Assembly: GCA_900465665.1 (NCBI GenBank)
Contig: UBJO01000020.1
Location: 1 to 64,000, forward strand
Direction of reading: 5' to 3'
From: Hyphomicrobiales bacterium
Lineage (GTDB): Bacteria; Pseudomonadota; Alphaproteobacteria; Rhizobiales; Rhizobiaceae
Length of the DNA: 64,000 bases
Shown here: positions 44,819-54,027 of the stretch, piece by piece
How positions within the stretch are numbered: position 1 is the stretch's first letter
Layout: the number at the start of each line of letters is the position of its first letter
Translations under genes and position numbers: made by a program
The notes under the pieces: generated by a model
The model's input: only the letters and a program-made list of their open reading frames with translations
What the model was told of the DNA's origin: nothing
Databases searched by the model: none

Positions 44819-45574
44819 ATGAAAATTATCATCAAGGATTCGGCTGCGGATGCTTCCGCAGCCGTCGCGGATATCCTTTTGCGCCAGATTATCCAGAAGC
44901 CCGAAAGCGTTCTGGGACTTCCGACCGGCGGCACGCCGTTAGGTGTGTATGCCCGGGTTCGGGAAGCGTATCAGCACGGCAGAGGATCCTTTGCAGCCGT
45001 AACGACGTTCAATCTTGACGAATACATCGGGCTCGCTGCGGATGATCCGGCGTCCTATGCGCACTACATGAGCGAAAATCTCTTTGCCCATGTTAATATC
45101 GACGCTAGCCGCACGCATATCCCTAGCGGTATGGCCGTAGATCCTGACATTGAAGCAGCGCGATACGAGTCCCTGATCACGGCATATGGTGGCATTGATC
45201 TGATGCTGCTCGGCTTGGGCCGGAACGCCCACATAGGCTTCAACGAGCCCGGGTCCGCGCATGGCTCGAGAACCCGCCGCGTCTCGTTGACCCCGTCGAC
45301 CATCGAGGCAAATGCCGGCTATTTTGCACCCGGCGCACGTCAACCGTCCCACGCAATCACGATGGGGATCGGGACCATTCTGGAATGCCGAAAGATCGTT
45401 GTTCTGGCAACGGGACCCGAGAAGGCGGAAGCGGTTGCCGCGAGCGTGAACGGTCCATCGTCTGACGACGTTCCAGGATCCGCGCTGATGCGGCATCACG
45501 ACACCACCATCGTACTCGACAAGGCAGCTGCTCGGGACCTCGAGCGCTCGAAGATACGGGAGCTTGAAGCTTGA
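44819..45574 (+). CDS. nagB: Glucosamine-6-phosphate deaminase
   Basis: Converts GlcN-6-P to fructose-6-P and ammonia, joining the pathway to glycolysis. The 251-residue protein has VLGLPTGGTPLGVYARV, the catalytic Asp in FNLDEYIGL, the active-site block LGLGRNAHIGFNEPGS and the C-terminal MRHHDTTIVLDKAAA. Its length is that of the short, non-allosteric form. The stop overlaps the TTG of the nanE-nanK fusion. Confidence 0.93.
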   Translation: MKIIIKDSAADASAAVADILLRQIIQKPESVLGLPTGGTPLGVYARVREAYQHGRGSFAAVTTFNLDEYIGLAADDPASYAHYMSENLFAHVNIDASRTHIPSGMAVDPDIEAARYESLITAYGGIDLMLLGLGRNAHIGFNEPGSAHGSRTRRVSLTPSTIEANAGYFAPGARQPSHAITMGIGTILECRKIVVLATGPEKAEAVAASVNGPSSDDVPGSALMRHHDTTIVLDKAAARDLERSKIRELEA

Positions 45575-47118
45575 CACGCGAAACCGGAAACAGAGCCACC
45601 GTGCTTGAAAATACTCTTAAGAATGCGCTGATTGTTTCGTGCCAACCCGTTCCCGGCGGTGCCATGGACGATAGTTCTTACGTAGTCGGATTTGCGCTTG
45701 CCGCTCTCTCCGCCGGAGCCGCAGGCCTGCGCATCGAATCCGCGCGCTACGTGGCTGCTGTGCGCGCTGCGACGGACGCCCCGATTATTGGACTCATTAA
45801 GCGCGATCTCGACGAAAGTCCGGTACGGATCACGCCATTCCTAGACGATGTCACCGCGTTGGCGGATGCCGGCGCCGACATCATCGCCTTCGATGCCACC
45901 GATCGCGTGCGTCCTGCCTCGGTAGAGGCGCTCGCGCAGGCCGTGCGCAATGCAGGCAAGCTTTCGATGGCCGACTGCAGTTGTGTGGAAGATGCCGAGC
46001 GCGCATTGGCGGCTGGTGTCGATTATGTCGGCAGCACGATGTCCGGCTACACGGGTGGTCCGGAACCCGTCGATCCTGATATCGAGCTGGTCGCGGCGCT
46101 TCAAAAACTCACGCCCAACGTTATTGCGGAGGGCCGCATCCGGACGACCGAACAGGCTCAAGCTGCAGCTCGGGCAGGCGCATCCTGCGTAGTGGTCGGC
46201 TCAGCCATCACGCGGACCGAGCACGTCACCGCCTGGTTCCATGACGCGCTTAAGGAGGTGTACTCGCCAGCCCCAGTCGTGTTGGCCGTAGACCTTGGTG
46301 GCACCAAGATTATGGCTTCACTGGTACAATCCGGTGAGGTGTTGGACACGACAATGTTCGCGACAGATCGCACCGGATCTGCTGAGAGCTGGGTCGCCTC
46401 CATCGTCGACGCCGTTGCCCCGTGGAAGGGAGGATATTCTGCCGCCGGGATTGCCGCGACTGGTGCGGTCCGCGATGGCAAGTGGCGAGCCATGAACAAG
46501 GCTACGCTTGCTATCGAGGGAGAGTTTCCGCTGGAGGCCCGTGCTTCCCAATTGCTTGGCGTTCCCGTTGTGGTCGCCAATGACGCTCAGGCCGCGGCAT
46601 GGGGCGAATTCAAGGCGACAGCAGACCGCTCTGATCTTGTCTTCATGACGGTATCGACCGGGCTTGGTGGTGGGATCGTCGCTGGCGGCAAGCTGCTCCG
46701 GGGCGTGGCCGGCCATTTCGGGCAAATGCAAGGTGCGACTGATGAGAATACGCCACTCGAGAGCCGCATATGCGGGCCCTGGATCGCGTCGGAGGCAAAA
46801 CGACTCGGACACGCCGTGGAGCCGAAGGATGTATTCGCGGCGGCAACCAGCGGAGAAGCGTGGGCCGTGTCCATCATCGACGGAGTTGCTCAGCGGTTTG
46901 CACGCCTTTGCTGTGACATTCAGCTTGCTATAGATCCTGCGCGGATCGTTGTTGGTGGTGGCGTCGGCTTGGCGGCTGGCTTCTTGGAAAAGGTGCGATC
47001 GGAGATCTCTGCGATTGGTCCTTCCGCCGCGCCTCAGTTGCTCTCGGCCAAACTGGGCACAGAAGCCGGGATCGTCGGGATCGCTGATCTGGCTCTGGCT
47101 GGCGGAAAGTATCGTTGA
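45571..47118 (+). CDS. NanE-NanK fusion: ManNAc-6-P epimerase and ROK-family kinase
   Basis: A 515-residue two-domain protein. Residues 1-~225 are a second NanE (LIVSCQPVPGG, GADIIAFDATDRVRP, GKLSMADCS, GVDYVGSTMSGYTGG, VVVGSAITR). Residues ~235-515 are a ROK kinase: VLAVDLGGTKIMASLV (ATP), VVVANDAQAAAWGE (catalytic Asp), VSTGLGGGIVAGG and GHFGQMQG. It would phosphorylate ManNAc and epimerise the product in one chain. The CxCGxxGC zinc motif usual after the GHxx in ROK sugar kinases is missing; the region reads LESRICGPWIASEA instead. The TTG at 45571 has GGGAG upstream; the GTG at 45601 is an alternative. Confidence 0.88.
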   Translation: MTRETGNRATVLENTLKNALIVSCQPVPGGAMDDSSYVVGFALAALSAGAAGLRIESARYVAAVRAATDAPIIGLIKRDLDESPVRITPFLDDVTALADAGADIIAFDATDRVRPASVEALAQAVRNAGKLSMADCSCVEDAERALAAGVDYVGSTMSGYTGGPEPVDPDIELVAALQKLTPNVIAEGRIRTTEQAQAAARAGASCVVVGSAITRTEHVTAWFHDALKEVYSPAPVVLAVDLGGTKIMASLVQSGEVLDTTMFATDRTGSAESWVASIVDAVAPWKGGYSAAGIAATGAVRDGKWRAMNKATLAIEGEFPLEARASQLLGVPVVVANDAQAAAWGEFKATADRSDLVFMTVSTGLGGGIVAGGKLLRGVAGHFGQMQGATDENTPLESRICGPWIASEAKRLGHAVEPKDVFAAATSGEAWAVSIIDGVAQRFARLCCDIQLAIDPARIVVGGGVGLAAGFLEKVRSEISAIGPSAAPQLLSAKLGTEAGIVGIADLALAGGKYR

Positions 47119-47160
47119 CGACTGAACCCGATCGTCTCTAATGGGGATCATCCAACTCCT

Positions 47161-47186
47161 GTGCCATCCCACGTTCGGGATGGCAC
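47161..47186. terminator. Hairpin between nanE-nanK and the reverse transcriptase gene
   Basis: The perfect 10-bp stem GTGCCATCCC/GGGATGGCAC with a 6-base loop lies 42 bases after the fusion stop and 52 bases past the end of the convergent reverse-transcriptase gene. No T-run follows, so termination is likely but not certain. Confidence 0.5.
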
Positions 47187-47238
47187 CTTGGCGGATTCGA
47201 TAGCGATTGGCACGGGATGCGTCGGTCTGTGCGAAGGG

Positions 47239-48942
47239 TCAGTAGCCTTCGTCATCGACCGCGTCGCCGGCAGCGTCAGGCTCGGCAAAATCGTCGTCGT
47301 CATAGTCGTCAATGTCGACGGTGAAGTCTTCCAGGAAATCACTTCGCACGCGACTAATTCTTTCATTCTCGCTGCGCAACGATTGGATCGTGCCCGCAAC
47401 TGATGCGAACCCGTTCTCGATTCTCAGGAAGCTCACCTTTTTCGCAAAAAGCGGCGCAAAGAAAGGATCTTGCTCGATAAACGCGGTGTCGAGGCCGGGT
47501 ACAATTCCATGAACGGCAGTCTGATAGGCATACAGCCACATCGGGCCTTTCAAACCATCCGAGGTATGTGACGTGTTCCATGGCGCCAGATCGAATTGGC
47601 CTTGTATCAAGTTGCGCGATTTTGCCAAAGCCGCGAGAAGGCCCACCATTCCATTGTCGACTTGCAACAATGACTCTGCCGCACGGGCGCCGACGATCAC
47701 CCCCAGCCGTATCGCCAGAAAGAGCAGCCATATGATTTCGCCGGTGCGATTTGCTCGCGCAAGCGACGGAAGTCGGTGGTCCAGAAAGTCCTTGAGATTG
47801 CCTAAGTCGAGGTCACCGCGATCGATTTGACGTAAGAGGAAGATTTCCACAACAAGGGATACCAGCGTGGAGTTTCGTCGATATGCGTTGACGAGCAGAC
47901 TTTGGATCGTGCGCCAGCCGGATGAGCGTATGAAAGCTGTTCTGGCACAGGCGAACGCAAATTTCTCAACGTTGATTGTCGGGTGAGCCTCGCACAGTCT
48001 GCCTACTTCGTAAAAGAACTGCTGCATGCTTGGGAGGTCGGGGTTGCCGTGCGGAATGTAGGCCCGTGCAGCTTGCTTCCACCCGATATTGTGACGCGTT
48101 GCCGTCGAGTTAATCTCTGACTTCTCGTTGTTCAGTTCCAGTTCGAAATGCAATGCTGCTTGGCGCAGGGCGGCGATGATGTCCTCGCCGCGCTCTCCAT
48201 TCACTCCGCTGATTGTGAAGTCGTCGATGTATCGGGAAGCGTCCCTTGCCGTGACACCGAGCCGCTCCCGAAGCTTTTCGTCTATGCCGGAAGCTACTAC
48301 CTCGGCAAGCAGTCGGGACGTATCGGGTCCAACTGGCAAGCCTATGGTTTGCCCGCCCTGGAGATTGCGTGACAGGAGATCCAACAGATTTCCATAGTGA
48401 TTGTATCCGCGGTTCGCGGGCACCTTTGCCCAATCCTTTCCATAGATCGCCCACGGGATTGAATGCGTATAGATGGAATGGAAAAATGATCGGAGGTCTG
48501 CGCTGACATACTCTTCTCGTCGGGATGATAGATCGACGCGGAAGTCATCGCGCAGGTCGACACTCGGCCGCATGACGGCGCGTGCTCCGCTCCAGTCGAA
48601 AACTGGTGGAGAGGAAGTCAGCCGCGACTTCTTTGCGCTTCGACGGAAATGCACGTAGTTGTCGGCAATCGCCTTCGACAGCAAGAGGTACGATACTGGG
48701 TTGGGCACACCGTGACGGCGATCATCCTTGCCAAACCTTGGAAAATAGAACCAGGCTGGCTCAGTTATGTACCGATAATACGCTGACTGTTGTCTGACTG
48801 CTGGCATCGCGGCAATGCTGTCGAAGATCGATTTTCGAAACCGTGCAAGGTCCGTGGACACGAAGCATGGCGGCAGCTCGGGTGCGAAGTACCCATGGGA
48901 TAGCAGCCGCCGTAGCCTCTCGGATTTATTCTTGGCTACCAT
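47239..48942 (-). CDS. Defence-type reverse transcriptase
   Basis: A 567-residue reverse transcriptase. The palm motifs are VSADLRSFFHSIYTHSI (first catalytic Asp149), QTIGLPVGPDTSRLLAEVV and the active site YIDD at 238-241, where YADD is the common form. About 300 residues of helical C-terminal sequence follow, ending in a very acidic tail (DIDDYDDDDFAEPDAAGDAVDDEGY). There is no maturase or group II intron domain. The pattern fits the UG/Abi group of antiviral reverse transcriptases (DRT); I cannot fix the subclass. It is the third gene of the operon, 15 bases after the UvrD helicase gene. Confidence 0.88.
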   Translation of the reverse strand: MVAKNKSERLRRLLSHGYFAPELPPCFVSTDLARFRKSIFDSIAAMPAVRQQSAYYRYITEPAWFYFPRFGKDDRRHGVPNPVSYLLLSKAIADNYVHFRRSAKKSRLTSSPPVFDWSGARAVMRPSVDLRDDFRVDLSSRREEYVSADLRSFFHSIYTHSIPWAIYGKDWAKVPANRGYNHYGNLLDLLSRNLQGGQTIGLPVGPDTSRLLAEVVASGIDEKLRERLGVTARDASRYIDDFTISGVNGERGEDIIAALRQAALHFELELNNEKSEINSTATRHNIGWKQAARAYIPHGNPDLPSMQQFFYEVGRLCEAHPTINVEKFAFACARTAFIRSSGWRTIQSLLVNAYRRNSTLVSLVVEIFLLRQIDRGDLDLGNLKDFLDHRLPSLARANRTGEIIWLLFLAIRLGVIVGARAAESLLQVDNGMVGLLAALAKSRNLIQGQFDLAPWNTSHTSDGLKGPMWLYAYQTAVHGIVPGLDTAFIEQDPFFAPLFAKKVSFLRIENGFASVAGTIQSLRSENERISRVRSDFLEDFTVDIDDYDDDDFAEPDAAGDAVDDEGY

Positions 48943-48957
48943 CGCTCGATTTGTTCC

Positions 48958-50817
48958 TTATTGCGCACCAGTTTTCCGCACAAAAGCCACCCCTGCTTTT
49001 TCCAGCGAAGCGATGAACTGCCGGACGTTTCTGAACCCTTTGCTATCTTCGCAGAAGGAAAATTTCACCCGTTCTCGAGCGCGAGACAGCGCCACCAGAA
49101 ATACATTCGCGTCGTCTTGGCTGTTCCAGAATACATCGTCGTTGAGTTCCACGAAGAAGACCGTGTGGTACTCAAGACCCTTGGATTTATGAATCGTCAT
49201 AAGGCGCACAACACCGCGCCCCTCGATCGCATCGATGCATTGTTCCCACGTCTCGTTCTTGTCCGCACATGTGTCATAGAATTCGGCGAAGGCGGCGAGC
49301 ACAGCGTCGAGCCGACCCTTGTTTCGATAGTCACCTAATGCCCGGGAGAGTTGGGCCTTTCGCACCTCGGTCACTACAGTGGCAACGATCAAGCTTCCTG
49401 CGACATCCGCAGAACCTCTTTCAAGCAAGACTTGCGAAAGCTCATCCACAAGCAGCCGTGTTGCGCCAAGGCTGCCCGCCAAGCCACGCTCCGACCCAAT
49501 GTCCCAGCCCTCTAGCTCAGCAATGAAATCACGGCACACCTGGAAAGGACTTCCTATCCGAGCGTTCACGGACAGCTTCAAAACCGCCATGATAAACCGC
49601 ACGGCTGGCTCTTTGAGCAAATCCTGAAGCTCAATGTCGCGGAATTTCCTGGATTCGTTCCTGATTCCTATGCCCTTCATTTTGAAATGAGGACGAAGCC
49701 GTTCTTCGACGTTTCCTATGTACGAACGAGCCAGCACGACGAAGTCTTCTGGTCGACTGCCAGATGCGACCTCACTACTGACGAATTCTGCGATGGCGAG
49801 GCTTTCGTCGTCACGAGTAGCAAAGATCCACCCTTCGATTGCGTCGGGAGGTACGGGATCGTCCTTTCGCGCGGCTTCAGTGGGAACGGGATCGCTTTCA
49901 AAAAGAGTGACAACCGAGTTGATCAGTCCAACGATCGCGGCGTTGGAGCGAAAATTGAACAGCAGGCGACGAGGAACAGCAGAAAAGTCCGTTTCCAGCC
50001 GCTGGAAAACATCAGGTAGCGCGCCCGCATACTTCATGATCGCCTGGTTGGAATCGCCAACGGCTGTCAGAACGGTGTCGCTTCCCGAAAAAGCTGCCGT
50101 GATGAGGCGGTACTGGAAATCGTTGACGTCCTGAAATTCATCCAGGAATACATGCGAGTATGTGCGGCGAAGTGCGGCCTGCACAGCCTGCTGCCTCTTT
50201 AGGATCATTGTTGCAAGCAACAGAACCATATCGAACGTGATGCTCGACTGGCTGGATTGGATGCAGAATCTCCACCATGCCTTTCGTATGCGTTCCCTTC
50301 CATCGTCATCCGGAAAGACGCCTCCGAATGGCTGGGAGTGCGCCACCTCGTTCAAGCGCTCATTGTTGTAGCCTGATATGGCGGGGATTTCGGCTTCGAC
50401 GCTTCTCCTAAACTCATTCCAGATCGCAGCGCTCGGTCCAAAGATGCGATAGTTTGCCGTGGGACGTTCGTCGTCCGGCAATGCTTCACGAAACTGGTCG
50501 AGGATCCGTTTGGCAAAGCTGTGGAGCGTGAGGGATTCAAATCGGGGCCAGAAAACGGGAGCGCAGCGCGCCTGCACCCGCTCCAACAGGTTGCGAGCAG
50601 CATCGACCTTGAAGGCAATCGCTAGGATCCGCCTCGGCGGTGGGCTGGCGCCTGTCGTGAGTAAAAAGTTCGCTCTCTGCGCTAACAGTTCTGTTTTGCC
50701 TGCCCCGGGACCAGCCAAGACCGACAAAGATCGCATCGATTTTACGACTTCGAGGGCAGTTCCCTCGAGTTTGATGCCAGCGGAAGCCGTCCATTCGTCG
50801 CGGCCAGTGTAGGTCAC
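48958..50817 (-). CDS. UvrD/PcrA-like helicase, GajB-like
   Basis: A 619-residue superfamily 1A helicase. Walker A is AGPGAGKT (35-42), Walker B LDEFQD (226-230), motif III GDSNQAIMKYAGA and motif V MTIHKSKGLEYHTVFFVEL. The 2B insertion is present. The ATG overlaps the stop of the OLD-nuclease gene by four bases. A class 2 OLD nuclease in tandem with a UvrD-like helicase is the Gabija arrangement (GajA/GajB). It is longer than the canonical GajB of roughly 500 residues. Confidence 0.88.
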   Translation of the reverse strand: MTYTGRDEWTASAGIKLEGTALEVVKSMRSLSVLAGPGAGKTELLAQRANFLLTTGASPPPRRILAIAFKVDAARNLLERVQARCAPVFWPRFESLTLHSFAKRILDQFREALPDDERPTANYRIFGPSAAIWNEFRRSVEAEIPAISGYNNERLNEVAHSQPFGGVFPDDDGRERIRKAWWRFCIQSSQSSITFDMVLLLATMILKRQQAVQAALRRTYSHVFLDEFQDVNDFQYRLITAAFSGSDTVLTAVGDSNQAIMKYAGALPDVFQRLETDFSAVPRRLLFNFRSNAAIVGLINSVVTLFESDPVPTEAARKDDPVPPDAIEGWIFATRDDESLAIAEFVSSEVASGSRPEDFVVLARSYIGNVEERLRPHFKMKGIGIRNESRKFRDIELQDLLKEPAVRFIMAVLKLSVNARIGSPFQVCRDFIAELEGWDIGSERGLAGSLGATRLLVDELSQVLLERGSADVAGSLIVATVVTEVRKAQLSRALGDYRNKGRLDAVLAAFAEFYDTCADKNETWEQCIDAIEGRGVVRLMTIHKSKGLEYHTVFFVELNDDVFWNSQDDANVFLVALSRARERVKFSFCEDSKGFRNVRQFIASLEKAGVAFVRKTGAQ

Positions 50818-52820
50818 ATGCCATCTCCGGACTTCACCTTTGCCGCCAGCATCTCCCTTGCCCGCGCGACCAGAGCCGCTAGAGGCTCGGGGCAGCCGGC
50901 CCTGATCTTTTCCGGCGTTAGCTTCGTGAACGCATGGAGGTGAGATCCCGGCTTAGAACTGGATTTGAAGAGTTCGTCATAGGCGTGGAGTTGTTCGTTC
51001 GTAACGGAAAGACCCACCGCCTGGATTGCAACGCGTCCAGGCCCTTTCTTGAACACGCTCGTCTCTAGCCTGGTGATCTCCGTAGGAGCGGGGTTTGAAT
51101 TGTATGCAGTTTCGGCCTCATACGCCTCGGGGAATGCTTGTAGCATCATCATATCGAGATCTACGGGTGCCGAATAAAATATGTTCCGACGTCGCAACCA
51201 TTGTACCCACGGGATGTAGGTCTCAGGCGTAAGTGGTGGAAGGGCAGCAACTCCCGCTTCTGTCGCTGGAACTTCGTTCTTGTCCTTGTCCAGCCACGTC
51301 GGCACATACGAGGGTCCGAGGTCTGTGAGCCAGGAGACTGCATTTTTTAGCCGCCCCAGGCCGCCACCAGTTCGGCCAAGGTCAAAGTCCAGCAAAGTAA
51401 GGTGCGGGATGTCGAGGCCGTTCAGAAGTCGCCAGAGATGCTGTGCATGCCGTCCTCCGATTGACACGTAGGCAATGAACGAAGGATCCAGACTGACACC
51501 GAGTGCGTCTGCGACTCTCGGCACTACTAATCGCTCTGTGTCACCTTCTCCGACGATGACGAGCCTTGCGAAGTAGACTTCAGGGTTCGCCAATATGACC
51601 TGCTGGAGAAACTTGTCTTCATCCGATTCCTTTTCCGGAAGGGGAAGAGCGAGCGCTCTGCTTGTCAGCGAGGACGGATACATGCGGAAATACCGGACGT
51701 GGCGCGGTGGGATCCGACTTAGTATGCTGGTCGCGTGACTCGTCACCACGGCCTGAGCAGAGCCGTCTGCATTGAGTGTGTCGAGCAGTGAAATGAGCTT
51801 TGGAAGGTAGAACGGTGCTAGGTGGTTTTCCGGTTCCTCCAACGCGAATATAGTAAGCGGTGGGTGGATGAAATCCGGGGCGACGAACCCGTCCAACTTA
51901 TTCGGTGCAACTTTCTGCATGTCTGACATCAGCTTGTGCAGCGTCGCGGATAGCGCGAAATACAGGAGTGACGTCTGTCCCTCGCTGAGTTCGTCCAGCT
52001 GGCGTTGACCGCCCCCCGGAGCTTTCATGAAACGCAAGGTAAGGTCGCGAATTAGCTTCTGAAACTCGGTCGCTATGACCCCTAATTCGACTGTCCCGTC
52101 ATAGTGGCCATCATGAAGTGAAGCCCAGAAGCCTTCGAGCGTCTGCGTGACCAGCTTGAGAGCTGGTGTCGCATTTAGGTTCTTCTGAAGATCTTCGGCG
52201 AAACCTTTCGACTTGGACTTTGTTGTCTCGTCCCAGTCCGCCGAGCGCTCCAGCCGTTGCAGGAGGTTTCGAAGAGCAGTTTGGCTGACACCGCGGGCGT
52301 CCCTATGGGCGGGGATGTAGACCACCTCTGCGTACTGGGTCGGACGTCCTCGAAGCGGCATCTTTCGTTCATCGTCCGGACCAAATGGAACTGGATCGAG
52401 AGTTCGTACGGCATAGAACTTGGTTTCGAGATCGTCGTCGATTTCGTTTTCACTGGTATACTGGCATTCCAGCCGAATCCTTACTTTCAGACTTTTGTCG
52501 CTTCCGTTGAAGAACAGGTCAGTGAACACTTGAGCGTTGGTCGTATTGCCCGGAAATCCGAAGACTGCCTCGATAACGATCTCGCGGTTGGATCCCTTGA
52601 TTGTTTGGATGTCTTCGCCCGGACCGAAGTGCACATCAGACCGCCGAATCTGCCTCTCGGCGGCGATAGGCGAAAACAGCCGCTTCAACGCTTCGAGGGC
52701 GGCAGTCTTACCTGCCCCATTATTTCCGACGAACGCGTTAGTCCCGGGTGCAAGATTGATCTGAACCGCTTCGTCTCCGAAGCAGCGGAAATTGCGGATC
52801 GAGAGGCTTTCAATGTGCAT
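50814..52820 (-). CDS. OLD-family ATPase/TOPRIM nuclease, GajA-like
   Basis: A 668-residue protein. The N-terminal ABC ATPase has SIRNFRCFGD, Walker A GNNGAGKT (32-39), signature LSEGQTSLLYFALS, Walker B IFALEEPENHL and VTSHATSIL. The C-terminal TOPRIM nuclease has Glu425 in VIVGEGDTERLVV and the DxD pair Asp478/Asp480 in TLLDFDLG. In Gabija the protein nicks DNA when nucleotides fall. I chose the ATG at 52820; the frame extends to 52958, but residues before MHIESLSIRNF do not fit the family. It is the first gene of the operon OLD-UvrD-RT. Confidence 0.88.
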   Translation of the reverse strand: MHIESLSIRNFRCFGDEAVQINLAPGTNAFVGNNGAGKTAALEALKRLFSPIAAERQIRRSDVHFGPGEDIQTIKGSNREIVIEAVFGFPGNTTNAQVFTDLFFNGSDKSLKVRIRLECQYTSENEIDDDLETKFYAVRTLDPVPFGPDDERKMPLRGRPTQYAEVVYIPAHRDARGVSQTALRNLLQRLERSADWDETTKSKSKGFAEDLQKNLNATPALKLVTQTLEGFWASLHDGHYDGTVELGVIATEFQKLIRDLTLRFMKAPGGGQRQLDELSEGQTSLLYFALSATLHKLMSDMQKVAPNKLDGFVAPDFIHPPLTIFALEEPENHLAPFYLPKLISLLDTLNADGSAQAVVTSHATSILSRIPPRHVRYFRMYPSSLTSRALALPLPEKESDEDKFLQQVILANPEVYFARLVIVGEGDTERLVVPRVADALGVSLDPSFIAYVSIGGRHAQHLWRLLNGLDIPHLTLLDFDLGRTGGGLGRLKNAVSWLTDLGPSYVPTWLDKDKNEVPATEAGVAALPPLTPETYIPWVQWLRRRNIFYSAPVDLDMMMLQAFPEAYEAETAYNSNPAPTEITRLETSVFKKGPGRVAIQAVGLSVTNEQLHAYDELFKSSSKPGSHLHAFTKLTPEKIRAGCPEPLAALVARAREMLAAKVKSGDGM

Positions 52821-52992
52821 GATGATCTGTGGTTGAGAATCGGGATAAATGAAACTGTGCGCAGTTGAGGGGAAATGCAACTGTCGGCAGAAGTAGAGGC
52901 TGCGAATAGCTGCAATAACGCACCTGTCCGATGCAATTGGCGGTGCATCGCAATACAATGATACCGCGAATCATGGTGCGGGTAATAGCTGA
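52821..52992. promoter_or_regulatory. Divergent promoter region between the Gabija-like-RT operon and Hachiman
   Basis: A 172-base gap lies between two defence operons transcribed away from each other, so both promoters must lie here. I could not identify clear -35/-10 pairs or an operator palindrome, and no regulator gene is adjacent. Confidence 0.45.
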
Positions 52993-54027
52993 GTGACAGA
53001 TCCGGACAATACATTAAGTGATGCTCTCCAGACGCTGATCAATCCAGCGGACCTCGATGACTACATCCGGTGCGCCGTCGAACATGTGATCGATCCTGAA
53101 GTCACGCCACCCACTGCTCTGCTGCATCCTCGCTTTAACGAGGACCTTCCAAAGATATCGGCTCTAGCCGAGTTTCTCTGGCAACAATGCTTCTACTATG
53201 CGCTGCCCCGCCGGAAGCAGAAGAAGTTCGCGGCAGCGCTCGCCAAGGATCCTTCCATGGCACTTGCCGTCACGCGGGCGGTCCGGTCAGCGTTCATGGA
53301 CTTTTCACAGAAAAATCCATCGCGATCTAGCGAGGTCGGCGAGGTTATCGCGTACGCGCTCGTGCAACATCTGCTCAAAGCGCCGCAGGTCGCGGCCAAA
53401 ATGGCGCTGAAGACTTCCGCCAACATGCCAGTCCATGGCTTGGACGGGATCCATGCCCGGTTCGAAGATGGAGCCATGACTGTCTTTTTTCTGGAGGCGA
53501 AGCTGACCAGGAACGCAAACGCTGGCGCCAAGGCTTATGCAGAGTCTGCCAAGGAATTCCTCAGCAGTCGCAGCCAGTATCTCCGGGAGTACGACATAGT
53601 CGCCGATCTGGGCAACCTTGATGATCTCCAAGGAGACGCCCGGGAGGCCGCGCTTGCCTATTTCGACGTTGTGGGAAACCAGCGTGCGCAACGGCGCGAA
53701 CGCTACGTTGGCGTCGTTTGCTACTCCGAGAAGAAGGTCTACGCCGATAAGATTGCTATCGGTTCTGGCCCGATCGACGCACACGAGAACGATTTTGCAG
53801 AGAAGCTCGCCGTCCTGAAAGATCGCTACCGCAAAGCTGCCTTGAAGCATCTCAAGGCCAATGGCGCGGACCCCGCCAAATGCTTCGTGTTCTTCCTCGC
53901 CGTCCCGGATGTGAACCAGCTCCGTCGCGACTTCTACGCCGCAATGGGGTTGCCGCCTCCACCGGATTTGCTGGAAGGCGATGATGAGGACGAGGAGGAA
54001 CTTATCGAACAGGCGGAAGACGCATGA
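52993..54027 (+). CDS. hamA: Hachiman nuclease subunit HamA (DUF1837)
   Basis: A 344-residue protein with the DUF1837 core HGLDGIHARFEDGAMTVFFLEAKLT. The nuclease residues are Asp151, Glu168 and Lys170 (D...ExK). The later blocks GVVCYSEKKVYADK and CFVFFLAVPDVNQLRRDFY also fit. In Hachiman, HamA cuts DNA once the HamB helicase releases it at damaged or invading DNA. The C-terminus is very acidic (EGDDEDEEELIEQAEDA). The start is probably the GTG at 52993, although no strong ribosome site is seen. It overlaps hamB by four bases. Confidence 0.88.
   Translation: MTDPDNTLSDALQTLINPADLDDYIRCAVEHVIDPEVTPPTALLHPRFNEDLPKISALAEFLWQQCFYYALPRRKQKKFAAALAKDPSMALAVTRAVRSAFMDFSQKNPSRSSEVGEVIAYALVQHLLKAPQVAAKMALKTSANMPVHGLDGIHARFEDGAMTVFFLEAKLTRNANAGAKAYAESAKEFLSSRSQYLREYDIVADLGNLDDLQGDAREAALAYFDVVGNQRAQRRERYVGVVCYSEKKVYADKIAIGSGPIDAHENDFAEKLAVLKDRYRKAALKHLKANGADPAKCFVFFLAVPDVNQLRRDFYAAMGLPPPPDLLEGDDEDEEELIEQAEDA

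Noticed and set aside
47161..47186. Retron msr/msd RNA near the reverse transcriptase
   Set aside because: The only strong hairpin near the gene is downstream and looks like a terminator; the gene's upstream side is filled by the helicase gene, so there is no room for a retron RNA.
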